Shown: positions 18,775-27,116 of the stretch, piece after piece
Position numbering within the stretch: the first letter of the stretch is position 1
How the letters are laid out: every line of letters begins with the position of its first letter
Assembly (NCBI RefSeq): GCF_003711105.1
Contig: NZ_CP023865.1
Location: 842,001 to 906,000 of the forward strand
Origin: Actinoplanes teichomyceticus ATCC 31121
Lineage (GTDB): Bacteria; Actinomycetota; Actinomycetes; Mycobacteriales; Micromonosporaceae
Direction: 5' to 3'
DNA length: 64,000 nucleotides
Made by a program: the position numbers and the translations under genes
The notes under the pieces: generated by a model
Told to the model about the DNA's origin: nothing
Databases searched by the model: none
What the model saw: the letters and a program-made list of their open reading frames with translations, nothing else

Positions 18775-19929
18775 ATGTCTGATTTCGACGCCTATCGGCT
18801 GCCGGAGGACCACGAGACCATCCGCGCGGCCGTGCGCGAGGTCTGTGACGCCCGGGTGGCTCCGAACGCCGCCGAGGCGGACGAGACCGGGGAGTTCCCC
18901 AAGGCGTCGTACGACGCGCTGCGCTCCTCCGACTTCCACGCCCCGCACATCCCGGTGGAGTACGGCGGCGCCGGCGCGGACGCGCTCGCCACCGCCATCG
19001 TGATCGAGGAGGTCGCCCGCGCCTGTGCGGCGTCCTCGCTGATCCCGGCGGTCAACAAGCTCGGCACGATGCCGCTGATCCTGTCCGCCTCCGACGATCT
19101 CAAGCGCCGCTACCTGTCGAAGGTGGCCGCCGGCGAGGCGATGTTCTCCTACTGCCTGTCCGAGCCGGAGGCCGGCTCGGACGCCGCCTCGATGACCACC
19201 CGGGCCGTGCGCGACGGCGACCACTGGGTGCTCAACGGCGTCAAGCGGTGGATCACCAACGCCGGCGTCTCGGAGTACTACACGGTCTTCGCGGTCACCG
19301 ACCCGTCCGCCCGCTCGCGCGGTATCTCCGCGTTCGTGGTGGAGAAGTCCGACCCGGGCGTCAGCTTCGGCGCGCCGGAGAAGAAGCTGGGCATCAAGGG
19401 GTCGCCGACCCGCGAGGTCTACTTCGACAACGTACGCATCCCGGCCGACCGGATGATCGGCGCCGAGGGCACCGGTTTCGCCACCGCGATGAAGACCCTG
19501 GACCACACCCGGGTCACCATCGCCGCGCAGGCCATCGGCATCGCGCAGGGCGCGCTCGACTTCGCCCTGGGCTACGCCAAGGAACGCCAGCAGTTCGGCA
19601 AGCCGATCGCCGACTTCCAGGGCCTGCAGTTCATGCTCGCCGACATGGGCATGAAGCTGGAAGCGGCCCGGCAGCTGACCTACACCGCGGCCGGCAAGAG
19701 CGAGCGCGGCGACGCCGACCTGACCTACTTCGGCGCGGCGGCCAAGTGCTTCGCCTCCGACGTCGCCATGGAGATCACCACGGACGCGGTCCAGATCCTC
19801 GGCGGGTACGGCTACACCCGCGACTACCCGGTCGAGCGGATGATGCGCGACGCGAAGATCACCCAGATCTACGAAGGTACGAACCAGGTTCAGCGGATCG
19901 TGATGGCGCGGCAGCTTTTGAAGGGTTAA
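18775..19929 (+). CDS. Acyl-CoA dehydrogenase (island integration target)
   Basis: 384 residues, standard length. FAD/acyl-CoA binding segments MFSYCLSEPEAGSDAASM and WITNAG are present; the catalytic-base region near the C-terminus reads ITQIYEGTNQVQRIVMAR. It oxidises acyl-CoA to enoyl-CoA, passing electrons to ETF. GAAGAGGGAAGGG upstream is a good ribosome site. The final 24 codons differ from the chromosomal style (CTT TTG, GGT, TAA) and are repeated as a host-like version at 38652-38726: a mobile element integrated here and rebuilt the 3' end, leaving the protein sequence unchanged. Confidence 0.93.
   Translation: MSDFDAYRLPEDHETIRAAVREVCDARVAPNAAEADETGEFPKASYDALRSSDFHAPHIPVEYGGAGADALATAIVIEEVARACAASSLIPAVNKLGTMPLILSASDDLKRRYLSKVAAGEAMFSYCLSEPEAGSDAASMTTRAVRDGDHWVLNGVKRWITNAGVSEYYTVFAVTDPSARSRGISAFVVEKSDPGVSFGAPEKKLGIKGSPTREVYFDNVRIPADRMIGAEGTGFATAMKTLDHTRVTIAAQAIGIAQGALDFALGYAKERQQFGKPIADFQGLQFMLADMGMKLEAARQLTYTAAGKSERGDADLTYFGAAAKCFASDVAMEITTDAVQILGGYGYTRDYPVERMMRDAKITQIYEGTNQVQRIVMARQLLKG
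19855..19874 (+). other. Left attachment-site core (attL)
   Basis: AAGATCACCCAGATCTACGA is identical to 38652-38671 in the same orientation. It lies in the last exonic part of the acyl-CoA dehydrogenase gene; beyond it the two copies diverge at synonymous sites only (10 differences in the following 55 nt). Strand exchange therefore most likely took place inside these 20 bases. Confidence 0.8.
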
Positions 19930-19950
19930 GCGAGCGGAGTTTCAGCAGGT

Positions 19951-20012
19951 CAGACCTGGGTTGGCTGATAGTAGTCAACCCCGGTCTGTCATCTACGAGT
20001 CGTGCGTAGATG
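19951..20012 (+). repeat. Two adjacent inverted repeats beside attL
   Basis: 19951-19963 pairs with 19976-19988 (12 of 13 bp), and 19990-19997 pairs with 20005-20012 (8 bp, 7-nt loop). The first may terminate the acyl-CoA dehydrogenase transcript; as a pair just inside the element end they could also be recombinase or accessory-factor sites. Confidence 0.5.
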
Positions 20013-20194
20013 TCTGCGATTCACGGAGCTTTGATAAAGGCCGTTGCGGGACGCTGATGGCGGGCGCTATCGACGGTCGACCGGTGACGTTTGCACAGCT
20101 CAGCCGTTTTCTTGGTGGCGTTGCCGTTGCGGCATGCCTTCCTCGGTCTGCTTGGTTCGTCTTCGGTCGTTCGTGGTTGTCTTCGGTTGGCGTG

Positions 20195-20211
20195 CTGGGC
20201 AAATCCTGGGC
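20195..20211 (+). repeat. Left copy of 17-nt island end repeat
   Basis: CTGGGCAAATCCTGGGC, itself two CTGGGC half-sites separated by 5 nt, recurs exactly at 38587-38603. The form suggests a paired arm-type recombinase binding site. Confidence 0.55.
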
Positions 20212-20480
20212 ACGTCCATCGCTCGATGGAAATTTAGCGATCAGTCAGTTGTGCCGAGCCTGTGACTGCGCTCCGAGGGATGGGTTTACCTGGAGCAAAG
20301 AGCTACTGGGCATCCCCAGCGGGCATTGAATGATCATCGGTTACGGTGAGTGATCTTCGGCTTGATGTTGGTGGCAAGGTGCCGTGACTTGGCGAGTCAG
20401 CGGTCCGTCGCCCAACCTGTGCCACCAGCGTCGCGTCCGGACGCCCGCGCAACTTGGCCCGATCCGGGCGATCTTAAGTT

Positions 20481-20519
20481 AAGGCCAGTCGGCGGGGTCG
20501 AGCCCGGCCGACTGGCCTT
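20481..20519 (+). terminator. 13-bp hairpin terminator
   Basis: 20481-20493 and 20507-20519 are perfect inverted repeats; the right arm ends GGCCTTTGATCATTTC, with some T residues. It could stop read-through from the chromosome or a small RNA before the STAND gene. No gene directly upstream is recognised. Confidence 0.6.
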
Positions 20520-20906
20520 TGATCATTTCAGGCGCACATGCCATAAACGGCCATGCGCGTGGACGGCGACGCCGGCTTGGGTGCGGCCGGGCTGGCCGTA
20601 CCCGGCCGGGAGCCCTTTCGTCGCTTCTTGTGCGGCGGCCAGGTACCCGGCCGGCTCGAGGCTGGCGCGACCGGGTGCAGACCCGTCCGGTTCAGAGTGC
20701 GGAGCTTGCGCATGTAACCCCCTTGGGTAGCCACCTCGGCTTCGTTCGCGGTCCGAGGCGAAATCGGTCGATGCGAAGTGTGCCAGGCGGATCGGCTAAG
20801 GGCCGGTTACCGCTGTGAGCGACGAGTGAGCAAAAAGCTGGACACAGCTGCGACGATCGGAATGCCGAACCACTCCTGCTGTCGTCGATCATTGCGTTCA
20901 TGGAGC

Positions 20907-23606
20907 ATGATGCGCGTTCACCTGCTCGGCCCTGTCCATGTCAACCACGATGGCCATCGTCTCCACCTGCCGCCGCAGCAGTTAGTGCTTCTTGCCGCGC
21001 TCGTCCTGGCGCCGAGCCAGCCGGTCGACACCGAATACCTGATGAGCCGCATGTGGCCGGACGGTCGCAGCCGGCCTATGGCACTGCGACAGGCGGTGAC
21101 TGCTCTTCGCCGATCAATGCCCGATCAGCTGCCGCCTCGCAGGTTAAGCGGGCAGGTCGTCACCGCTTTCGACCGAGCCGACATTGACTACTACCGCTTC
21201 CAGGACGGCGTCAAGCACGCCCGAAGCCGGGGCGGCCAAGAACGCGCGACGATACTGCGCGAGGCGCTCAAGGAGTGGCAGGCGGAAGCCCTCATCGGCG
21301 TGAAGAACCAGTACTTCGCGAAGGAGCGGGCCGAACTAGCCAAGGAACATGTCAAGGCAGTCAAGTTGCTCTTGCAAGTTTTGGAAAACTCCGATCCCGC
21401 GGGATTTCGCTACGAACTACGACGAGCCCGCGAGATGCGACCGAACAACTGGCCATTGTTCGAGATCGAGTTGCGCTGGCGGTGGGGGACCGGCGATGCG
21501 GATGTCGAGGGCTTCTACACGAACCACGTCGACCGGTACGGGCTGCCGCCGGCACGAATTCAGCGTTGGTACACGGAGCACAGACGGCGGCGAGCTCCTC
21601 GCACCGCCACGCGGCTGGCGCCTCGGCAGGTGCCTATGCGCCGACCGAGTCTGTTCGGCCGAGACGAACAGATTGTGATGTTGAACGAGGCGCTCCTGGA
21701 ACCCGGAATGGACGTTCGCCGTGTCGCGGTAACGGGCATGGCCGGTGTCGGCAAGACCGAGTTGGTGAACCACTGGGCGGGGGCCGCGGTGCAGGCCTTC
21801 CCGGACGGCGTCTTCTACGCCGACCTTCGCGGTTACGGGCAAACCCTAAGGCCTGAGCGGGCCAGCCAGACCCTCGCCGTTCTCCTGGCCGATTTGGGGG
21901 TGGAATCGCCGCTGCCCACGCTGGACAGCATGATCAACACATTTCGGACGACCATGTCGACGCGTCGTGCGTTGGTCGTCTTCGACAACGCACGAGACGC
22001 CGGGCACGTTCGTCCCCTCCTGCCCGGGGACGGTCCGAGCGCCGTCATCGTGACCAGTCGCGACAGCTTGGAGAGTCTCCAGGTGACACTCGGCTTCCGC
22101 GAGTTCAGGCTCGAACCGCTGGCGGTTGCCGACGCGTCGGCGATGCTCCGAGCTGATATCGGTAGCGTCCGGATACGCGACGCCGAGGCTGAGATCGAGG
22201 AGGTCGCCGCGCTGTGTGGCGGGCTCCCGCTCACGTTGTCGATCGTGGCCGCCCGCTTGCGGGGAAGGCGCTGGGAAACACTTACCGAAGTCACTGCTCT
22301 GCTGCGGGACGAGCGAAGCCGGCTTGACACGCTCGGACTTCGTGCCAACGAACTCGATATCCGGGCAGCCCTCAATGCTTCGACCAAGGTATTGACCCGG
22401 CCAGCGGCGGGACTTCTGGCTCGGCTGGCCGTGCACCCTGGTCCGACTATCGGCTGGAAGGCAGTCGTAGCACTCTGCGCCGACCGCCATCAGGCCCTGT
22501 CCAGTATCGAGAGGCTGGTGGCCGCCAATCTCGTCGAGGCTCCCACCGTCGACCGGTACGCGCTGCATGATTTGGTACGACTGCACGCGAGCGAGTCCGC
22601 GCAACGATTGTCGGCCCGCGAACGCGCCGACGCGATCGAACGTGTCTACGGCTATCTGCTTCGCAATGCCCACGCATGCGATCGGGTGCTGGCCCCTGAT
22701 CGGCTGTTGCCTATGCCCGACCCCGGTCTGGGTGAACTGGGCCCGCAAGCGTCGCTCGAGCAGGCGATGAACTGGCTGGACGGTGAATATGCGACCCTCA
22801 CCACGGCCGTTCGGCGGGCGGGTGAACTTGGGATCGACCGGTACTGCTGGATGCTTGCCCTGGTGCTCGTCACCTTCCAGTGGCGGACCGGCAGATATGC
22901 CGATGCCGAACGCTATCTGCGTCAGGCCGCCATCGCCGCCGACCGCTCGGCCGACCCTGACGTCCGCACAGCGATTCGGCGCGTTCTCGGCGGTTCGTTG
23001 CGCGGTTTGGGCGAGTGCGAGCTCGCCCGGGAGGAGCTGAGGCAGGCCGTCGCCATAGGCGAGGAGGCAGGCGACAAGCTAGGCGTCGCCTTTGCGTATC
23101 AGCAGTTGGCGTTGTTGCAACGTGAGGCAGGCGAGACCCAGGCCGCAATCATGCAGTATGAACTCGCTCTTAACATCTTTCGTAAGCTCGGCTCTATCGA
23201 CGGCGAGGCGCATGCCCTCGCGGGCCTTGCCGATGCTCGACTCGACGCCGGCGACCTCGTTGGCGCGCAGGAATACGGTGAGGCCGCCCGGATCCTGTTC
23301 GACGAGAGTTCTGACCACAACGGACGAGCGAATACGGTTGCCGGCCTCGGTCGGATTCACGCCGCCGCCGGAAATCCGGCCCGCGCGATTATCTACTTCC
23401 GTGATGCCGCTGAAAGGTATCGGGAGTTGCATTACCGCAGTCGAGAAGCTCGCTTGCTCATCGAACTCGCCGATAGCCAGCTCGAATTGTATGAGGTCGA
23501 CGAGGCCTGCGACGTGCTCCGTCGAGCGCGGGATCTTTTCGAAGGCCTCGGTGACATCGGCGGCATTGACGCGGCGGAAGCCCGGCTCAGGACCCTCGGT
23601 GCGTGA
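20907..23606 (+). CDS. AfsR-like STAND regulator (winged helix-BTAD-NB-ARC-TPR)
   Basis: About 899 residues. An OmpR/PhoB-like winged helix (MRVHLLGPVHVNHDGHRLHL, then LMSRMWPDG and ALRQAVTALRR) is followed by a BTAD-type helical region (to about 240), an NB-ARC ATPase (Walker A GMAGVGKTEL, Walker B ALVVFDNA, sensor TSRDSLESL, GGLPLTL) and at least five TPR-like repeats from about 640. This is the architecture of AfsR, a kinase-activated transcription regulator; the same architecture is also used as a threat sensor. The start is ATG 20907 or the adjacent ATG 20910, after GGAG at 20902. It ends 20 nt inside the convergent kinase gene. Confidence 0.85.
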   Translation: MMRVHLLGPVHVNHDGHRLHLPPQQLVLLAALVLAPSQPVDTEYLMSRMWPDGRSRPMALRQAVTALRRSMPDQLPPRRLSGQVVTAFDRADIDYYRFQDGVKHARSRGGQERATILREALKEWQAEALIGVKNQYFAKERAELAKEHVKAVKLLLQVLENSDPAGFRYELRRAREMRPNNWPLFEIELRWRWGTGDADVEGFYTNHVDRYGLPPARIQRWYTEHRRRRAPRTATRLAPRQVPMRRPSLFGRDEQIVMLNEALLEPGMDVRRVAVTGMAGVGKTELVNHWAGAAVQAFPDGVFYADLRGYGQTLRPERASQTLAVLLADLGVESPLPTLDSMINTFRTTMSTRRALVVFDNARDAGHVRPLLPGDGPSAVIVTSRDSLESLQVTLGFREFRLEPLAVADASAMLRADIGSVRIRDAEAEIEEVAALCGGLPLTLSIVAARLRGRRWETLTEVTALLRDERSRLDTLGLRANELDIRAALNASTKVLTRPAAGLLARLAVHPGPTIGWKAVVALCADRHQALSSIERLVAANLVEAPTVDRYALHDLVRLHASESAQRLSARERADAIERVYGYLLRNAHACDRVLAPDRLLPMPDPGLGELGPQASLEQAMNWLDGEYATLTTAVRRAGELGIDRYCWMLALVLVTFQWRTGRYADAERYLRQAAIAADRSADPDVRTAIRRVLGGSLRGLGECELAREELRQAVAIGEEAGDKLGVAFAYQQLALLQREAGETQAAIMQYELALNIFRKLGSIDGEAHALAGLADARLDAGDLVGAQEYGEAARILFDESSDHNGRANTVAGLGRIHAAAGNPARAIIYFRDAAERYRELHYRSREARLLIELADSQLELYEVDEACDVLRRARDLFEGLGDIGGIDAAEARLRTLGA

Positions 23607-24486
23607 GATGGCAGCCGTGGCGGTACCACTCTGCGGGGTCGGGGTCGGGCGCCCTGGGATGTCGTGGCTCCCCGAGAGTCGGCAGCAACGTTTCGATCGC
23701 GGCGCGGACGACGGAGGCGCTGGCGGGGCGACGCACCGGATCGAAGGCCACCATATCGAGCCCGATACCGAGAAGGGTCTCATTCATATTGATCTGCAAA
23801 TCGGAAGGAAACTGTGCGATATCGGCTTTCGGTGGCCCTTCGTGATTCTGGTACGGCAGGCGCATGATGCACATTTCGAATATTGTGGCGCCGAGCGAGT
23901 AGATGTCAAATCGAGAGGTCGGAGAGGTCAGTGTGTGATTCTCGGGAGGTGCATATCCGGGCGTGCCGATCGGCTCGTCGATTTGCTCTCCGTTTTGCTT
24001 GACGCTGCCCAGATCAAGCAGCCACACCGCACCACTCCAATCGACTGTTATGTTGTCAGGTTTTACGTCGCAGTGCACGAGTCCCCGGTTGTGTACTTGG
24101 GTAAGCACGTCACAGAGTTGAGCCAGCACGCTTACGGCAAGTTGTGTATGAACCGGCTTGATTTTATCGATCAGCGTGGCGAGCGAGACCCCCTCGACAA
24201 GGTCCATTACGAGGTACGACCGGCCGGCGAACCGCCCCTCCTCGTGAATCGAGGGTATGCCGCGGACGCCCTTAAGCTGCTCGATCCATTTCAGGTCCGC
24301 CAGGAGCCTTTCGCTCGCGTATTGGAAGTCATCAGTGGAGTCGAAGGTCCGCGGCGGCTGGACCTTCAGCGCGACCGTGGCGCGGCGTCGACGATCGAAC
24401 GCGGCGAACACCAGACCTGAGTTACCGGCTCCCACCTGCCGTTCGAGGACGAATCGTCCGTCGATGACGGCACCTGTCTTGAACAT
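23587..24486 (-). CDS. Ser/Thr protein kinase, soluble
   Basis: 299 residues, kinase domain only. The Gly loop is VGAGNSGLVF, the ATP lysine is in VALKVQ, the catalytic loop is HCDVKPDN (Cys instead of the usual Arg of HRD) and the metal loop is DLG rather than DFG. GTPGYAPPE is a standard activation-segment end. There is no membrane helix or sensor domain. The Cys in HCD makes this a non-RD kinase, so it may not need activation-loop phosphorylation. A GGGAG site precedes the ATG. Divergent from the nuclease gene (39 nt between starts) and convergent with the AfsR-like gene, recalling AfsK-AfsR. Confidence 0.85.
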   Translation of the reverse strand: MFKTGAVIDGRFVLERQVGAGNSGLVFAAFDRRRRATVALKVQPPRTFDSTDDFQYASERLLADLKWIEQLKGVRGIPSIHEEGRFAGRSYLVMDLVEGVSLATLIDKIKPVHTQLAVSVLAQLCDVLTQVHNRGLVHCDVKPDNITVDWSGAVWLLDLGSVKQNGEQIDEPIGTPGYAPPENHTLTSPTSRFDIYSLGATIFEMCIMRLPYQNHEGPPKADIAQFPSDLQINMNETLLGIGLDMVAFDPVRRPASASVVRAAIETLLPTLGEPRHPRAPDPDPAEWYRHGCHLTHRGS

Positions 24487-24525
24487 CCCGTACTCCCGGC
24501 TGAATCACGAAAGCGAGTAATCAGT

Positions 24526-26088
24526 ATGGCAGCGTGGCGACCACCAGACGGGTTGGCCGGTGACTCGACTCTCATTCGGGTATCACTTGGGGTTCTTGGC
24601 CCACAGCAGTATCGCTGTCCCGCCCGCGACGCGATGGCAGCCAGGCCGAACCGCTATGTACCGGGACATCCCAGCCGCAAGCGAGAACTTCTGGAGTCGT
24701 TCCCGGCCGGACCGTTCATGTCCGCCATGGACTTGATCGAAGACCGGCATTTCACGGTGGAACAGGCTTTGCGCGCCATCGGGGAGCGGACGGATCGTCC
24801 GGTCCACGACGGGATCATGCAATGGACCAGGCATGCGGTGCGCGGGTATGTCGACCGCTTCGGCGACAATCGCGAGCAGCTGTTGCCGTTACGAGGCCGA
24901 TGGACGCACCGAACCCGGCTAAGCGTGCCCGATGACCGTGGCGCCCGTACCTACGAGATCAATGTTTGGGGTCGCTGCTATACCTCCTCCGATGGGGAGA
25001 CTCGCGAGCTGCGGTTAATCGCCAACCGCCGGAATACACGGGTCAGAGCTGAGGCGGAGATCGCCGTAGCGGCCATCGTCGTCGCGCGAGGCAAGCCGGG
25101 GCCGACCCCAAAGCGGATTCGGATCCGGCAGTTCGGGATGCTGGAAGGGAGTGTCGACCCGATATTCGACGGTACTGTTGCGGACGCGGAGGACATGTAC
25201 CGCCGACACGGGCGCAAGGCGCTCGGGGCGATCGTCGACAGTCAGGAGTATCGCCCCGGAGCGACGTGTGCGGACTGTCAGTTCGCTGTGGTGTGTCCAG
25301 CCTTGTCCCGCGCACCCGGCCTGCTCGGTATTGCTGATCGCACGCGTCCGCGGCGCAGTTGGTCCCCCACCAACGCACGGTCATATCGGGCTTGTCCGGC
25401 GCGAGCGCATCTACGCCAGCATCGCCTCCCGGTCGAGGCAGCGGTCGAGCGCAGCCCCGCTGCCGAGCGCGGGCGAGCAGTGCATGCGTCCTTGGAACGC
25501 TGTCATGCGCGCGGCGACAACGATCCGTGCGCGTCGGAAGTTCCAGCGAACTGGGCGCCTCCGCCATTCGACCTGCCGGAGTCCGAGCGCGAACTGGGCC
25601 GGCTGCTGCTTCGGCACCACGCCGATGTGTGCCCGCTGCGCCACGCCACCGAGGTACGGACCGAACCGGACCTGGTCTACGACGACACCGACTCCGACGT
25701 GGTCGTTCTCGCAAAACCAGATCTGCTCTACCAGGAACGGGGAACCTGGGTCTGGCGCGAGGTCAAGACGTCGGCGAGCAACCGACGCCGGGCCACAGAT
25801 GTCTTGGCTGAGTATCCCCAGTTGGCTCTCGGGGTCCTCCTTCTTGCCCGGGGCGCCTTGGGCGGTGGCCGTGGACGAGTTGAGCTGGAGGTGCTGCGGC
25901 CCGGTGGCGCGGATCTGACAATGCTCGACCCCTTCACCGTCGGGGTCCGGGAAAGGGCAAAGCGAGTGCTGTTGGAGCACGTTCGAGCATGGCACGCCGA
26001 TGATCACTTTACGGCCGTACCAGGTGCTGAATGTGGTCGCTGCGAGGTATCTCGGTGGTGCTCGGCCCGGGTGGCGATTGGGGCATGA
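24526..26088 (+). CDS. Tandem-duplicated Cas4/RecB-like PD-(D/E)XK nuclease with two Fe-S cysteine sets
   Basis: 520 residues. Two copies of a Cas4/AddB-like unit are visible. Copy 1: C31 (YRCPARD), then C248, C251, C257 (CADCQFAVVC). Copy 2: C290 (YRACPARA), then C503, C506, C512 (CGRCEVSRWC). Each has C-x2-C-x5-C, and the gaps from the lone Cys are almost the same (217 and 213). Copy 2 keeps the nuclease residues H320 (RAVHASLE), D399 (KPDLLY) and E412-x-K414 (WREVKTS). Copy 1 has RELRLIANRR at the equivalent place and lacks ExK, so it should be inactive. First gene of the PIWI-RE operon; its TGA overlaps the next ATG (ATGA). Confidence 0.75.
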   Translation: MAAWRPPDGLAGDSTLIRVSLGVLGPQQYRCPARDAMAARPNRYVPGHPSRKRELLESFPAGPFMSAMDLIEDRHFTVEQALRAIGERTDRPVHDGIMQWTRHAVRGYVDRFGDNREQLLPLRGRWTHRTRLSVPDDRGARTYEINVWGRCYTSSDGETRELRLIANRRNTRVRAEAEIAVAAIVVARGKPGPTPKRIRIRQFGMLEGSVDPIFDGTVADAEDMYRRHGRKALGAIVDSQEYRPGATCADCQFAVVCPALSRAPGLLGIADRTRPRRSWSPTNARSYRACPARAHLRQHRLPVEAAVERSPAAERGRAVHASLERCHARGDNDPCASEVPANWAPPPFDLPESERELGRLLLRHHADVCPLRHATEVRTEPDLVYDDTDSDVVVLAKPDLLYQERGTWVWREVKTSASNRRRATDVLAEYPQLALGVLLLARGALGGGRGRVELEVLRPGGADLTMLDPFTVGVRERAKRVLLEHVRAWHADDHFTAVPGAECGRCEVSRWCSARVAIGA

Positions 26089-27116
26089 ACGAGGAGGAAG
26101 GCATTCGCCTGCTCAGCACGGTCGCCCGGGCAATGCTCGAACTCTCGGAGTCCAGTATCGCGGGGGCGATCTCATTGCCGTACCCACCCCTGGCGCAGCA
26201 CACCCTGGATCGGATCGTCCGCTTGTGCCTGGAGCGATCTGAACCTCCGCCGACCGGCATTCCTGACCTGGTGAGTTGGTGCACGCGACGGACGCCCAGC
26301 GAATGGCCGTTTCCGATTGCGGCAGGCAGGCTCCGCCCCGGAGCACTGCTCATCGATCCGGCCGTACGCAGACCCACCCGCACCTGCTTCGAGTTGGCCG
26401 GGGATGCCGCTCCTGCAGCCCGTGAAGCAGTTCGACAACTCGCCACGACCGTCGACGCGTCAAGTTCGACGCAACGTGCCCGCAACTTCCTCATCGACCA
26501 CCCGGTCGTGACCGATGGCCTGGTCCGCCGCGACCTCGTCGCGATGGCGACCTGGAAACGAGTCAAGGGCCTCTATGAACCCCCGGCCAAAGGGTACTTC
26601 TCCGATCGTCGCGTTGGGAGGTGCCCGACGTGTGGTCTTCTCGCACATCTTGTAGGCCCGCGGGTCGATTGGTGTGAAGGTGAACTCTGCCCGCGAGACA
26701 AGCCTCCTGCCCGATATCGGGCGGAAGAGCACGTTCGGTTGTTGATCGCTCCGCTGCGACTATTTCTAAGCCTTCCTGGTCGCACGGAGCGGCAGTTAGG
26801 CGAGAAACTCGCTGCGATCGGTGCTGGGTTCAGACTCGTCGACCCCATCGAGGGAACGCATGAACTGGATCGGCCGCTGCGCGGCAAGCGCATCGTCCAC
26901 GTCGCCGACCGGATCGAACCCGGACTGCTGGCGATCGACGCGCTGCGCTGGCCCGATTCGCTGGTCGTGGTGCCGCAGAGGCTCTTTGACCGGGTCGCTG
27001 ACTACCGGGAGACCTTCGCCGACGCGGTCGGTGCCGCTGCTGACATCACTCTTCTCTCAGACGACGAATTGGTTGGTCTGGCGGTTGATGCACGGATGGG
27101 AAAAGACGATGCGTGA
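26085..27116 (+). CDS. PIWI-RE-associated Y/REase-type protein with zinc ribbon
   Basis: 343 residues. The N-terminal helical part (MNEEEGIRLLSTVARAM) and central segment resemble the pPIWI_RE_Y component, followed by a cysteine cluster CPTCG ... WCEGELC that looks like a zinc ribbon. The C-terminal part (ERQLGEKLAAIGAGFRLVDP onward) sits where these systems carry a restriction-endonuclease-like fold, but I do not see the expected D...DVK; the matching region reads VADRIEP, so it may be inactive. ATG at 26085 overlaps the nuclease stop; its own stop is overlapped 8 nt by the helicase. Family assignment rests on context and partial resemblance. Confidence 0.55.
   Translation: MNEEEGIRLLSTVARAMLELSESSIAGAISLPYPPLAQHTLDRIVRLCLERSEPPPTGIPDLVSWCTRRTPSEWPFPIAAGRLRPGALLIDPAVRRPTRTCFELAGDAAPAAREAVRQLATTVDASSSTQRARNFLIDHPVVTDGLVRRDLVAMATWKRVKGLYEPPAKGYFSDRRVGRCPTCGLLAHLVGPRVDWCEGELCPRDKPPARYRAEEHVRLLIAPLRLFLSLPGRTERQLGEKLAAIGAGFRLVDPIEGTHELDRPLRGKRIVHVADRIEPGLLAIDALRWPDSLVVVPQRLFDRVADYRETFADAVGAAADITLLSDDELVGLAVDARMGKDDA

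Larger units (their letters stand above)
19930..20906. other. Gene-poor left end of the island
   Basis: About 980 nt with only short, non-homologous open frames. It holds the inverted repeats next to attL, the 17-nt repeat at 20195, and a terminator at 20481. This is where an integrase gene would be expected; none is readable in any frame. Confidence 0.5.

Noticed and set aside
19930..20906. tRNA gene or tRNA fragment as integration site
   Set aside because: No cloverleaf or CCA end found; the repeat lies in the acyl-CoA dehydrogenase coding sequence.
24526..26088. Stand-alone Cas4 of a CRISPR system
   Set aside because: No repeats, Cas1 or Cas2 in the window; overlap with PIWI-RE genes and the duplicated architecture point to a different system.
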